A DNA stretch of 12,045 nt, from assembly GCA_018711415.1 (NCBI GenBank), contig DVIJ01000052.1, forward strand, positions 1 through 12,045, written 5' to 3'. The translations under genes were made by a program, and so were the position numbers. Positions 1-6,929 of the stretch are shown piece after piece; position 1 is the first letter of the stretch; each line of letters opens with the position of its first letter. The notes beneath the pieces were generated by a model that worked only from the letters and a program-made list of their open reading frames with translations, searched no databases and was not told the DNA's origin. Source of the stretch: Scatomorpha merdavium. Its GTDB lineage: Bacteria > Bacillota > Clostridia > Oscillospirales > Oscillospiraceae.

Positions 1-579
1 GCCGGGATCTTCGGTATTGATGTATATTGAACCGCTGGAGACAGTGCCATCTTCATATTCAAGAGGCAGCAGCTCGACGTTTTTGAGATGGAAATTCTTC
101 GCACCTTCCCAAAGCTCTATGGCCTTGTTGCAGAGACCGTCATACCAATCATTGGGGTTGCCCTTGATGCTGACATTTTCGATCGTGACGTTGCTTCCAG
201 CGACGGTAATGAAGTTCTGCTTGTCCCAATTGCCGCCGTACTGTTCATCAGGTCTGGCAGAGCTGGTAATGACGACCTCACCGATACCATTTTCCTTGGT
301 TATCGTGAGGTTATCGACATAGATTGGGAAAACAAAGTTCGAGCCGCCGGCAATTTCACTAGTAGCATACAATCCGTTCGAGCCCTCTTCCGTATTCTTC
401 GCGTCGTATTCACCAGCCTTGGTAAACACCCAAGTCTGGCCGTCTGCCTGATCCTTAATGGCAGCGACAAGATCTTCGTCACTGCCAATGTACACTGTCC
501 CATCCGCCAACGCGAGGGTGGGCAGGAGAGTCAGCGCCATTATCAGCGCCAGAAGAATGGGCAAAATGCGCTTCTTCAT
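1..579 (-). CDS. Secreted protein, probable right-handed beta-helix surface protein (partial, N-terminal 193 residues)
   Basis: This is an open frame running off the left edge of the window, so only the N-terminal 193 residues are visible. It starts at ATG 579-577, with a GGAGGA ribosome binding site at 593-588 spaced 8 nt. Residues 1-25 form a classical signal peptide: a KKR n-region, a Leu/Ile/Ala-rich core and a likely cleavage after ALA (residue 25) before DG. The mature part alternates short hydrophobic strands with turns rich in Gly, Asn and Asp (YVDNLTITKENG, NFITVAGSNVTIENVSIKG, NFHLKNVELLPL). That pattern is typical of pectate-lyase-like parallel beta-helix proteins of gut Clostridia. 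There is no catalytic motif in the visible part and the anchor, if any, lies outside. It is less G+C rich than the genes to its right, which could mean horizontal origin or just a surface-protein style. Secretion is well supported; the fold is an inference and the substrate unknown. Confidence 0.72.
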   Translation of the reverse strand, partial: MKKRILPILLALIMALTLLPTLALADGTVYIGSDEDLVAAIKDQADGQTWVFTKAGEYDAKNTEEGSNGLYATSEIAGGSNFVFPIYVDNLTITKENGIGEVVITSSARPDEQYGGNWDKQNFITVAGSNVTIENVSIKGNPNDWYDGLCNKAIELWEGAKNFHLKNVELLPLEYEDGTVSSGSIYINTEDPG

Positions 580-645
580 CTTTTGGTTCCTCCAATTTCT
601 TATAATATTCGCTTTGGTCCTATTGTCTTATGTACATACGACGTG

Positions 646-674
646 ATTCTAGCACAGTGCTCGTGCAATTTCAA
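646..674 (-). promoter_or_regulatory. Sigma-A promoter of the secreted-protein gene
   Basis: On the minus strand, TTGAAA (674-669) is followed by a 17-nt spacer and TAGAAT (651-646), which is preceded by TGC as an extended -10. Transcription would start near 639, giving a leader of about 60 nt before the ATG at 579. A perfect 10-bp palindrome, TATGTACATA (629-638), lies at the predicted start and could be an operator. Confidence 0.65.
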
Positions 675-778
675 GCCATTACCTAATTTTTCTTCACAAA
701 ATTTGCCGTACGTTTTCCGTGCAGCTGCTTTTGCCGGGTTTTTGCCCAAATTTCCAGCGGTAACATGACATTTTTCAG

Positions 779-841
779 TTGACATGTGCATTATCACTGC
801 ATTTAAACAAATGCAGTCTGTTTATTATAGAGCGCAGACTG
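779..841. repeat. Cluster of overlapping inverted repeats in a gene-free stretch
   Basis: This is part of the 331-bp gap between 579 and 911. ACTGCATTT (796-804) and AAATGCAGT (809-817) form a perfect 9-bp inverted repeat with a 4-nt centre. CAGTCTG (814-820) and CAGACTG (835-841) form a second perfect 7-bp repeat that shares bases 814-817 with the first, so the two stems exclude each other. A minus-strand TATAAT (829-824) lies between the arms of the second repeat but lacks a good -35. A plus-strand TTGACA (779-784) lies 17 nt before TTTAAA (802-807). I see no coding sequence here. The repeats could be operator sites or a small RNA element; the function is unknown. Confidence 0.45.
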
Positions 842-867
842 TCCCCGGCCAGGTGCAGGGCGTAAAT

Positions 868-897
868 AACCGGCGTCCCTCTCGAGGAACGCCGGTT
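868..897 (-). terminator. Terminator hairpin of the potABCD operon
   Basis: AACCGGCGT (868-876) pairs perfectly with ACGCCGGTT (889-897). Inside, CCT/AGG closes a CTCG tetraloop. The hairpin begins 14 nt after the potD stop codon. The U-tract on the minus strand is short (TTATTT), so termination may be incomplete. The stem is symmetric, but no plus-strand gene ends here. Confidence 0.7.
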
Positions 898-910
898 TCT
901 GGTAGTTTAT

Positions 911-1990
911 TCAATTCGCCTCGCTGTAGATATCTGTCCAGAGGCTGCTCATGAGCTGCTGCGCCTCCGTGCTCAGGGCGCCGAAGGCTTCTCCGCGCGC
1001 CAGTATCGACTCATCCGGGTAGGCCACGGGGCTCGAGGCCATCTCCGGGTCCATGTACTCCTTCGCCGCGGACACAGGCGTGCCGTAGCCCAGGTAGTCC
1101 ATGTTCCCGCCGCTGATCTCCGGCTCGCAGATGAAGTTTATGAAAAGCTCCGCCTCTTCCTTGTGCTCCGCACAGCTCGGGATGCACATCGCGTCTATAA
1201 AGACGTTGAAAGTCTCCTCCTCGGGCAGATAGAAGTTCAGGTCCGGGTTCTCCTGCATCATCAGCATGCAGTCGCCCGCGTAGTAGACGCCTATCCAGGC
1301 CTCCTCGTTATCCATCGCGTCGTAGATGTTGTCCATCGAGTACTGCTGCAACATCGGCTTCTGCTCCATGAGCAGGTCGGCCGCAGCCCGCAGCTCGTCG
1401 GGGTCCTCGGTGTTGAGGCTGTAGCCCAGCCGCGCCTCGGCTATGGCAAACGCGTCGCGCTCGTTGCCCACCATCAGGATGCGGCCTGCATACTTCTCGT
1501 TCCACAAGAGGTCCCAGCCGCCCACGTCTTCCTCATCCACGTATTTCGTGTTGTAGATTATGCCCACCGTACCCCAGGTGTAGGGTACGGAGTACATGTT
1601 CTCCGGGTCGTAGGCCTGGTTCTTGAACTGATCGTCCACCAGCTCATAGTTCGGGATATTCTCAAAGTCCAGCGGCAGCAGCATGTCCTCGGCGATCATG
1701 CGCGCTATCATATAGTCGGAGGGGATTATGACGTCGTAGCTCACGCCGCCGTTTTTGAGCCTCGTGTACAGCGCCTCGTTGGTCTCGTAGGTGGTGTAGT
1801 TGACTTCGATGTCGGGGTATTTCTCCTCAAAGAGCGCGATGACGTCGATATATCCGTCCTCGCCCTCTGCGATGTTCATGCCCCAGTTGTACACGTTCAG
1901 AACGACCTTGCTGCTCCCGCAGCCGCTCATACCGGCTATCGCGAGCGCAAGGGCGAACACAAGTACGATGGATACTACCTTCTTTTTCAT
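911..1990 (-). CDS. potD: Spermidine/putrescine ABC transporter substrate-binding lipoprotein PotD
   Basis: This is the extracellular binding protein that captures polyamines and delivers them to PotB/PotC. It has 359 residues. Residues 1-24 are a lipoprotein signal: MKKK, a hydrophobic stretch, then lipobox MSGC with the lipidated cysteine at 24. The mature part follows the PotD/PotF fold (NVYNWGMNI near 32-40, SYDVIIPSDYMIARM near 84-97, YSVPYTWGTVGIIYN near 133-147, NERDAFAIAEARLGY near 176-190, EAWIGVYYAGD near 230-240). By position, Trp36, Asp179, Trp232 and Asp266 match family residues that contact the polyamine. The Trp expected two residues before the last Asp is replaced by Phe. The ATG at 1990 is chosen because AGGGGA (2004-1999) lies 8 nt upstream and the signal peptide then has normal length. 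A GTG at 2014 overlapping the potC stop in a GTGA junction is the alternative. It is the last gene of the operon. Spermidine versus putrescine preference cannot be told. Confidence 0.92.
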   Translation of the reverse strand: MKKKVVSIVLVFALALAIAGMSGCGSSKVVLNVYNWGMNIAEGEDGYIDVIALFEEKYPDIEVNYTTYETNEALYTRLKNGGVSYDVIIPSDYMIARMIAEDMLLPLDFENIPNYELVDDQFKNQAYDPENMYSVPYTWGTVGIIYNTKYVDEEDVGGWDLLWNEKYAGRILMVGNERDAFAIAEARLGYSLNTEDPDELRAAADLLMEQKPMLQQYSMDNIYDAMDNEEAWIGVYYAGDCMLMMQENPDLNFYLPEEETFNVFIDAMCIPSCAEHKEEAELFINFICEPEISGGNMDYLGYGTPVSAAKEYMDPEMASSPVAYPDESILARGEAFGALSTEAQQLMSSLWTDIYSEAN

Positions 1991-2010
1991 CAGTTTTGTC
2001 CCCTTTCGAT

Positions 2011-2826
2011 TCACACGTTTTTGATGCGTTTATTCTGCTTCCTCTCATCCCTGGCTTCTATGACGTTCATGACAACCATGACGATGAGGATAAGGAAGAA
2101 CATGAGAGTGAACATCGCGTAGAGCGACGGCGGCACCTGCTTGCGCGTATAGGTGTAGATCTCCACAGGCAGGGTCGCAAATCTCGGCCCGTAGGCGAAG
2201 TAGCTTATGACGAAGTCGTCCAGGCTCATCGTGAAAGACATGATGGCGCCCGAGACTATGCCCGGCAGCAGCTCCGGAAACACTACCTTGAAAAAGCCCT
2301 GCATCGGCGTGCAGCCCAGGTCCTGCGCCGCGTCCATGAGAGAGGGGTCCAGCTGCCGCAGCTTTGGCATGACCGAGAGTATCACATAGGGCAGGCAGAA
2401 GGTCACATGCGCTATGAGCAGCGTCGTGAAACCCAGTATATTCTCCGTGTTCAGCATTTTGCGGCCTATGAACACGAAGAGCAGCGCCAGGCTGACGCCC
2501 GTGACGATCTCCGGGTTCACTAGCGGGATGTTCGTGAGCGTCATGACCGTTCTGCGCAGCTTGCCGCGCATGGCCTGTATGCCCAGGGCTGCGAGCGTGC
2601 CGAGCACCGTCGCCAGCGCCGCCGCGCATACCGCAAGGATGAGGCTGTTGAGCAGCAGTCCCAGCAGGTGCGAATTTCTGAACAGGTCGGCGTAGTTGTC
2701 GAAGGTGAAGCCCTCGAACTCGCTCAGGTCCTTGCCGTCGTTGAAGGAGCCGATGAAGAGTATGACCATCGGCGCGTAGAGAAAGATGTAGACGATGACG
2801 GTCCAAATACGTCCCAGCCTTTTCAC
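2011..2826 (-). CDS. potC: Spermidine/putrescine ABC transporter permease PotC
   Basis: This is one of two membrane subunits that form the polyamine channel. It has 271 residues and six hydrophobic segments, roughly at 8-28, 55-84, 94-121, 130-154, 189-212 and 235-256. The cytoplasmic EAA loop that docks onto the ATPase is clear at about 165-190 (DAAQDLGCTP...FPELLPGI). The true start is GTG 2826-2824: it overlaps the potB stop by 4 nt (GTGA), has a G-rich ribosome binding site (GAGGGGGTGG) just upstream, and gives the short N-terminus usual for the family. A longer frame upstream is only read-through in the potB region. potD follows within about 20 nt. Identification as PotC rather than PotB rests on its order after potB and on its MSLDDFVISYF stretch after the EAA loop, typical of PotC/PotI. 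Confidence 0.92.
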   Translation of the reverse strand: MKRLGRIWTVIVYIFLYAPMVILFIGSFNDGKDLSEFEGFTFDNYADLFRNSHLLGLLLNSLILAVCAAALATVLGTLAALGIQAMRGKLRRTVMTLTNIPLVNPEIVTGVSLALLFVFIGRKMLNTENILGFTTLLIAHVTFCLPYVILSVMPKLRQLDPSLMDAAQDLGCTPMQGFFKVVFPELLPGIVSGAIMSFTMSLDDFVISYFAYGPRFATLPVEIYTYTRKQVPPSLYAMFTLMFFLILIVMVVMNVIEARDERKQNKRIKNV

Positions 2827-3624
2827 AGCGTGGCCACCCCCTCGTCTCCCTCGCCGGTGAAGCGGTTCATGAGCCAGATGCTGATGAACACCAGTACCAT
2901 GAGTATGAGGCTCATCGCCGCGCCGAGGTTCTGGTTGAGCGAACCCTTGAACTGCAGCTCGATTACGTCGCCTATCATCGTGTTGTTCGTACCGCCGAGC
3001 TTCTGCGAGATATAGAAGGTAGACACCGCCGGCACAAAGACCATCGTGATGCCGGAGATTATCCCGGGCATGGACAGCGGCAGTATGACCCTGCGGAACA
3101 CCTGCTTGCTGTCGCAGCCGAGGTCCTGCGCTGCCTCTATGAGACGCGGGTCCAGCTTGGCGATGACGGTGTAGAGCGGCATTATCATATATGGCAGGTA
3201 GGTGTATACCATGCCGGCTATGACGCTGCCCGAGTTTCGTATGAGCGGCAGCGGGCCTATGCCGAAGTTTGCGAGGAAGCTGTTTATGATGCCCGTATCG
3301 CGCAGCAGCGCCACCCAGGCAAGAGTCCGCAGCAGGAAGCTCATGCACATGGGCAGGGTCACGAGCAGGTACAGCACTCTCTGCGTGCTGGCCCCGGTCT
3401 GCGCGATGACATAGGCCACGGGGTAGCCCACGAGCAGGCAGATGACGCAGGACGCCAGCGCGTACCAGACCGAGCGCAGCAGCACCGGCAGGTACTCCGC
3501 CGCCCGGCTCATGTTGGAGAAGGTGAATTCTCCCGTATTCGTCGTGAAAGCGAAGTAGGCCACCATCGCCAGAGGCACGACAGTGAAAATGACCATCCAG
3601 ACGATGTAGGGCGCGGCAAGAGAC

Positions 3625-3635
<11 letters not shown>
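2823..3635 (-). CDS. potB: Spermidine/putrescine ABC transporter permease PotB
   Basis: This is the second membrane subunit of the polyamine importer. It has 270 residues, usual for PotB, with six hydrophobic segments at about 8-30, 51-80, 87-111, 135-160, 190-210 and 236-257. The EAA loop is at about 167-192 (EAAQDLGCDSKQ...LPLSMPGI). ATG 3635-3633 is used because GGAGGAGG lies just upstream, inside the end of potA. The gene overlaps potA by 11 nt and potC by 4 nt, so translation of the three is probably coupled. FVPAVSTFYIS after the EAA loop is characteristic of PotB/PotH-type permeases and helps separate it from PotC. Confidence 0.92.
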
Positions 3636-4782
<1,147 letters not shown>

Positions 4783-4802
4783 TATCCTCCCCCTCTTTTG
4801 TG

Positions 4803-4848
4803 GGCGGACGTCTTCAGGGCGGGGCACGGCGCCCGGACGACGTCCGCC
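4803..4848 (-). promoter_or_regulatory. Large hairpin just upstream of the potA ribosome binding site
   Basis: GGCGGACGTC (4803-4812) and GACGTCCGCC (4839-4848) are a perfect 10-bp inverted repeat. Inside, GGGCG (4817-4821) pairs with CGCCC (4830-4834). In the minus-strand mRNA the hairpin ends about 9 nt before the GGGGGAGG ribosome binding site of potA and is followed by CACAAAAG. With no U-tract, it is not a terminator but could tune translation or mRNA stability. A TATAAT (4864-4859) just upstream has no good -35. Confidence 0.55.
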
Positions 4849-4883
4849 TGAGATGCCGATTATACAGGCGCGTCAATGTTAAA

Positions 4884-4952
4884 GCCCCCTCTCAGACAGC
4901 ACGGATGATTACGGCTCTTAACACATAATAACCCTGCCGCCTGAGAGGAGGC
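4884..4952 (-). promoter_or_regulatory. Candidate attenuator or cis-regulatory RNA in the potABCD leader
   Basis: In the minus-strand RNA, GCCTCCTCTCAG (4952-4941) can pair with CTGAGAGGGGGC (4895-4884) over 12 bp with one G-U pair, enclosing 45 nt. The stem is followed by TTTAAC, a weak U-tract. An alternative hairpin, GAGAG (4956-4952) with CTCTC (4947-4943) around a CCTC loop, uses the same bases and so competes. CTGTCAGAGAG (4962-4952) is nearly repeated as CTGTCTGAGAG (4899-4889), and TCTCAGGCGG occurs twice (4946-4937 and 4853-4844). This looks like a switching leader. I could not match it to a known riboswitch class. Confidence 0.4.
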
Positions 4953-4973
4953 TCTCTGACAGATTACAAGAGC

Positions 4974-5002
4974 ATAATACATACATTCTCGAACATTGTC
5001 AA
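4974..5002 (-). promoter_or_regulatory. Sigma-A promoter of potABCD
   Basis: On the minus strand, TTGACA (5002-4997) is followed by a 17-nt spacer and TATTAT (4979-4974). This is one base from consensus. The -35 box begins on the base directly after the stop codon of the pseudouridine synthase gene. Transcription would start near 4967, leaving about 185 nt of leader before potA. Confidence 0.75.
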
Positions 5003-5959
5003 TCAAAATCGAATGTCCGGGAAATATTTTTCCGCAAAGCCCACTTTTGCCACGGAAAAGCTCCTGTTTTTTAAGTAGTTTAACGGCCCCGCGTCGGTTT
5101 TGAAGGCAAACTCCAGCCTGTAGGAATAGAGCAGCTGGCCGTCCTCGCCGAGCTTTTTGTTCTCCCTGTCGGAGCCGTACTTGCCGTCGCCCAGGAGCGG
5201 AGTCCCTGCGGCGGCCATCTGTGCCCTTCTGCCGGTACCCAGCCTGCACTCGACTAGCGAGAGCCCGTTTGCGCTGCCTAGGGTCTTATAATACGTCACG
5301 GCCTCCTTGGCGCCCGGCTCGGGCTTCTGGCGGACATAGACCCGGTTCTTCGCCGCGTCCTTGAAGATATAGCCGTGCAGTCTGCCCTCGGCGGGCTTCG
5401 GGCGTCCGCGCACTACGCAGAGGTAGTATTTTTCTATCTCGCGCTCTTTTATCTTCTCGTTTATGACGCGCAGGGCCTCGGCCGTCTTGGCGGCGATGAC
5501 GATTCCGCCGGTGTTGCGGTCTATGCGGTTGCAGAGCGCCGGGGCGAAAGAGTTTTCCTCTCTCGGCCGCCACTCGCCGGACTGGTAGGCCCGGGCCTGG
5601 ATGTTTGCTATGAGCGTGTTCCAGTCCCACTGGCCCGCGCTGTGGCAGAGCACACCGGGCTTTTTGTCCACGAGCAGGATGTTCTCGTCCTCGTAGACGA
5701 CGTCGAGCCTTGGGGAGCCCACTTTGAGGTAGCTGTTCTCCTCGCGCGGCTTTTCAAAAAACTCGTCGTTAATATAGAGGTTCAGTACGTCGCCCTCGGC
5801 GACGCGCGTATCGCGTTTTGCGCCCTTGCCGTTGAGCTTTATGCGCTTCAACCTTATGTATTTTTGCAGCAGGGATTCGGGCAGAAGCGGCACCGCTTTG
5901 CCCACGAAGCGGTCCAGCCGCTGCCCTGCGTCATTTTTACCAACAGTCAACTCTTTCAT
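5003..5959 (-). CDS. RluA-family 23S rRNA/tRNA pseudouridine synthase with a deletion in a conserved motif
   Basis: This enzyme would isomerise uridine to pseudouridine in rRNA or tRNA. It has 318 residues. An S4 RNA-binding domain lies near 13-65 (QRLDRFVGK, YIRLKRIKLNG, VAEGDVLNLYI). The catalytic domain follows: VYEDENILLVDKKPGVL, then the active-site motif NRIDRNTGG with catalytic Asp147, then EKYYLCVVRG. Near the end, the family motif TGR-[TK]-HQIR is shortened: TGR (242-244) is followed directly by RAQMAAAG, as if four codons (about THQI) were lost in frame between 5227 and 5228, while LLGDGKYGS downstream is intact. Activity is therefore uncertain. ATG 5959 is chosen because MKELTVGKNDAGQRLDRF starts like the family; no ribosome binding site precedes it. 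Target position and subfamily (RluC or RluD) cannot be decided. It is divergent from yceD. Confidence 0.88.
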   Translation of the reverse strand: MKELTVGKNDAGQRLDRFVGKAVPLLPESLLQKYIRLKRIKLNGKGAKRDTRVAEGDVLNLYINDEFFEKPREENSYLKVGSPRLDVVYEDENILLVDKKPGVLCHSAGQWDWNTLIANIQARAYQSGEWRPREENSFAPALCNRIDRNTGGIVIAAKTAEALRVINEKIKEREIEKYYLCVVRGRPKPAEGRLHGYIFKDAAKNRVYVRQKPEPGAKEAVTYYKTLGSANGLSLVECRLGTGRRAQMAAAGTPLLGDGKYGSDRENKKLGEDGQLLYSYRLEFAFKTDAGPLNYLKNRSFSVAKVGFAEKYFPDIRF

Positions 5960-5966
5960 AAGTGAT

Positions 5967-5995
5967 ATTATTGACCCGGAAGCCCCTTTTGTCAA
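5967..5995 (-). promoter_or_regulatory. Promoter of the pseudouridine synthase gene, possibly giving a leaderless mRNA
   Basis: On the minus strand, TTGACA (5995-5990) is followed by a 17-nt spacer and AATAAT (5972-5967). The start codon lies only 7 nt past the -10 box, so the expected start base is the A of ATG (5959) or very near it. No Shine-Dalgarno sequence exists between the -10 box and the ATG. Confidence 0.65.
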
Positions 5996-6006
5996 CGACA
6001 TTTCTG

Positions 6007-6035
6007 TTGACAAGGCGGCATCTTTCGCTTATAAT
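6007..6035 (+). promoter_or_regulatory. Consensus sigma-A promoter of yceD-rpmF
   Basis: TTGACA (6007-6012), a 17-nt spacer and TATAAT (6030-6035) make a perfect consensus promoter, as expected for a ribosomal protein operon. Transcription should start near 6042. The -35 box forms an inverted repeat, TGTCAAC (5990-5996) with GTTGACA (6006-6012), with the -35 box of the divergent promoter, so the two polymerases may compete. Confidence 0.85.
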
Positions 6036-6076
6036 ACCAAAGCGGCTATGAAATTAGTCGCTGGGGAGGTGCGCCT

Positions 6077-6568
6077 GTGAAGCTCGATTTGCGGGAGATA
6101 ATAGACGTTCCCGGCGGGCGCGTCAGCTTTGAGCAGGAGCTTTCCACAGAGCGGCTGGGCAGCCCGTCCATCCTCCGCTACGACTCCGGCCCGAGCGCCT
6201 CGGGCGAGGTCATAAACACCGCCGGAGTCCTGACGGCGCGGGGGACGATAGTTGCGCGCATGAGCTGCGTCTGCGACCGCTGCGGCGCCGAGTTCAGCCG
6301 GGACAAGCGCCTCGGATTTGAAGTCCCCGTCGTGCCGATGGGCGAGAGCGAAGACCCGGAAGCCTTTGAGCTCGAGGGAGACTGGCTCGACCTCGACGAC
6401 CTGCTCGAGACGGTGTATGTCCTCGACATGGACACCAAGTACCTCTGCCGTCCCGATTGCAAGGGCATCTGCCCCGAATGCGGCAAAGACCTCAACGAGG
6501 GTCCCTGCTCCTGCCGCAAAAAACCGGATCCAAGATTAGCTGTGCTAGAGCAGCTTTTGGATAAATAA
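6077..6568 (+). CDS. yceD: YceD/DUF177 family protein, linked to rpmF
   Basis: YceD proteins are encoded next to rpmF in many bacteria. In plants and E. coli the family has been tied to 23S rRNA accumulation, but its exact role in Bacillota is not settled. This one has 163 residues. The central CVCDRCGAEF (Cys64, Cys66, Cys69) is the usual CxRC-type motif. The acidic stretch LDLDDLLETVYVLDM and the C-terminal LCRPDCKGICPECGKDLNEGPCSC (Cys124, 128, 132, 135, 144, 146) form the zinc-finger-like tail typical of Gram-positive members, ending in DPRLAVLEQLL. GTG 6077 is the start: GGGGAGGTG lies just upstream and the next ATG is too far inside. It is the first full gene after the consensus promoter and runs into rpmF after 56 nt. 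Confidence 0.92.
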   Translation: MKLDLREIIDVPGGRVSFEQELSTERLGSPSILRYDSGPSASGEVINTAGVLTARGTIVARMSCVCDRCGAEFSRDKRLGFEVPVVPMGESEDPEAFELEGDWLDLDDLLETVYVLDMDTKYLCRPDCKGICPECGKDLNEGPCSCRKKPDPRLAVLEQLLDK

Positions 6569-6624
6569 ATTCTAAAACGATTACAGAGCTGCTCGTAAAC
6601 AGCCGTCTGTGGGAGGTGTAATTC

Positions 6625-6813
6625 ATGGCAGTCCCGAAGAGTAAAGTATCCCGCCAGCGCCGCGACAAGAGGCGTTCTTCCGTCTGGAAGCTGGAGGCGC
6701 CCGCAATAGTGAAGTGCCCGAACTGCGGCGCTTACCATCTGCCGCACCGCGTCTGCAAGGCCTGTGGCCAGTATAACGGCCGCGTGGTCTTCGAGGTCGA
6801 GGAGAGCAAGTAA
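6625..6813 (+). CDS. rpmF: 50S ribosomal protein L32
   Basis: This is a structural protein of the large ribosomal subunit. It has 62 residues, the usual length. MAVPKSKVSRQRRDKRRS is the classic basic N-terminus that binds 23S rRNA. KCPNC (Cys31, Cys34) and CKAC (Cys44, Cys47) form a four-cysteine zinc site, so this is the zinc-binding form of L32 rather than the cysteine-free paralogue used under zinc limitation. Start ATG 6625 has GGGAGGTG 7 nt upstream. In many Firmicutes rpmF is followed by fatty acid or phospholipid genes (plsX); here a terminator follows instead, and plsY comes two genes after the DUF512 gene. Confidence 0.97.
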   Translation: MAVPKSKVSRQRRDKRRSSVWKLEAPAIVKCPNCGAYHLPHRVCKACGQYNGRVVFEVEESK

Positions 6814-6823
6814 CATCACGCTG

Positions 6824-6854
6824 AGAAGGGAAGGCTGCCGCCTCCCCTTCTTTT
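6824..6854 (+). terminator. Rho-independent terminator after rpmF
   Basis: AGAAGGGAAGG (6824-6834) pairs with CCTCCCCTTCT (6841-6851) with one internal mismatch and a 6-nt loop, then TTT. The hairpin begins 11 nt after the rpmF stop. It separates yceD-rpmF from the downstream operon. Confidence 0.8.
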
Positions 6855-6863
6855 GCTACTATG

Positions 6864-6892
6864 TCGTTTTGAAGGCTATGCCTTCGAAACGA
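6864..6892 (+). promoter_or_regulatory. Stable 12-bp hairpin in the leader of the DUF512-der operon
   Basis: TCGTTTTGAAGG (6864-6875) and CCTTCGAAACGA (6881-6892) pair over 12 bp with one G-U and a 5-nt CTATG loop. A smaller stem, GAGGT/ACCTC (6900-6904 with 6908-6912), follows before the start codon at 6930. There is no U-tract on either side, so it is probably not a terminator. The only promoter sign nearby is TGCTACTAT (6854-6862), an extended -10 without a -35, overlapping the rpmF terminator. The role is unknown. Confidence 0.4.
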
Positions 6893-6929
6893 AAAGGACG
6901 AGGTTTCACCTCAAGGGGCTTGGAGTCGT

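Noticed and set aside
88..768. A 226-residue open frame on the plus strand
   Set aside because: It lies opposite the secreted-protein gene and its promoter, has no ribosome binding site and shows no domain or signal.
779..807. Plus-strand promoter TTGACA-17-TTTAAA
   Set aside because: The spacing is good but the -10 is weak, and no plus-strand gene follows; everything from 911 to 5959 is coded on the minus strand.
1163..2122. Long plus-strand frame of 319 residues opposite potD
   Set aside because: It is rich in Val/His/Arg as expected for the antisense of a G+C-rich gene, with no family resemblance, while PotD on the other strand is unmistakable.
2826..3348. N-terminal extension of PotC through the potB region
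   Set aside because: The extra residues are a low-complexity frame inside potB; the GTG at 2826 fits the family N-terminus and the GTGA junction.
4859..4864. Second pot promoter at a perfect minus-strand TATAAT
   Set aside because: No -35 box occurs at 16-18 nt and there is no proper TGN extension, so the upstream TTGACA-17-TATTAT is preferred.
4884..4962. Glycine or TPP riboswitch upstream of potA, suggested by CTCTCAGGC and CTGAGA
   Set aside because: Only these short motifs match. The glycine aptamer's inner stems and AAAAGGAC stretch, and the TPP aptamer's ACCTGA and GGTAAT parts, are absent.
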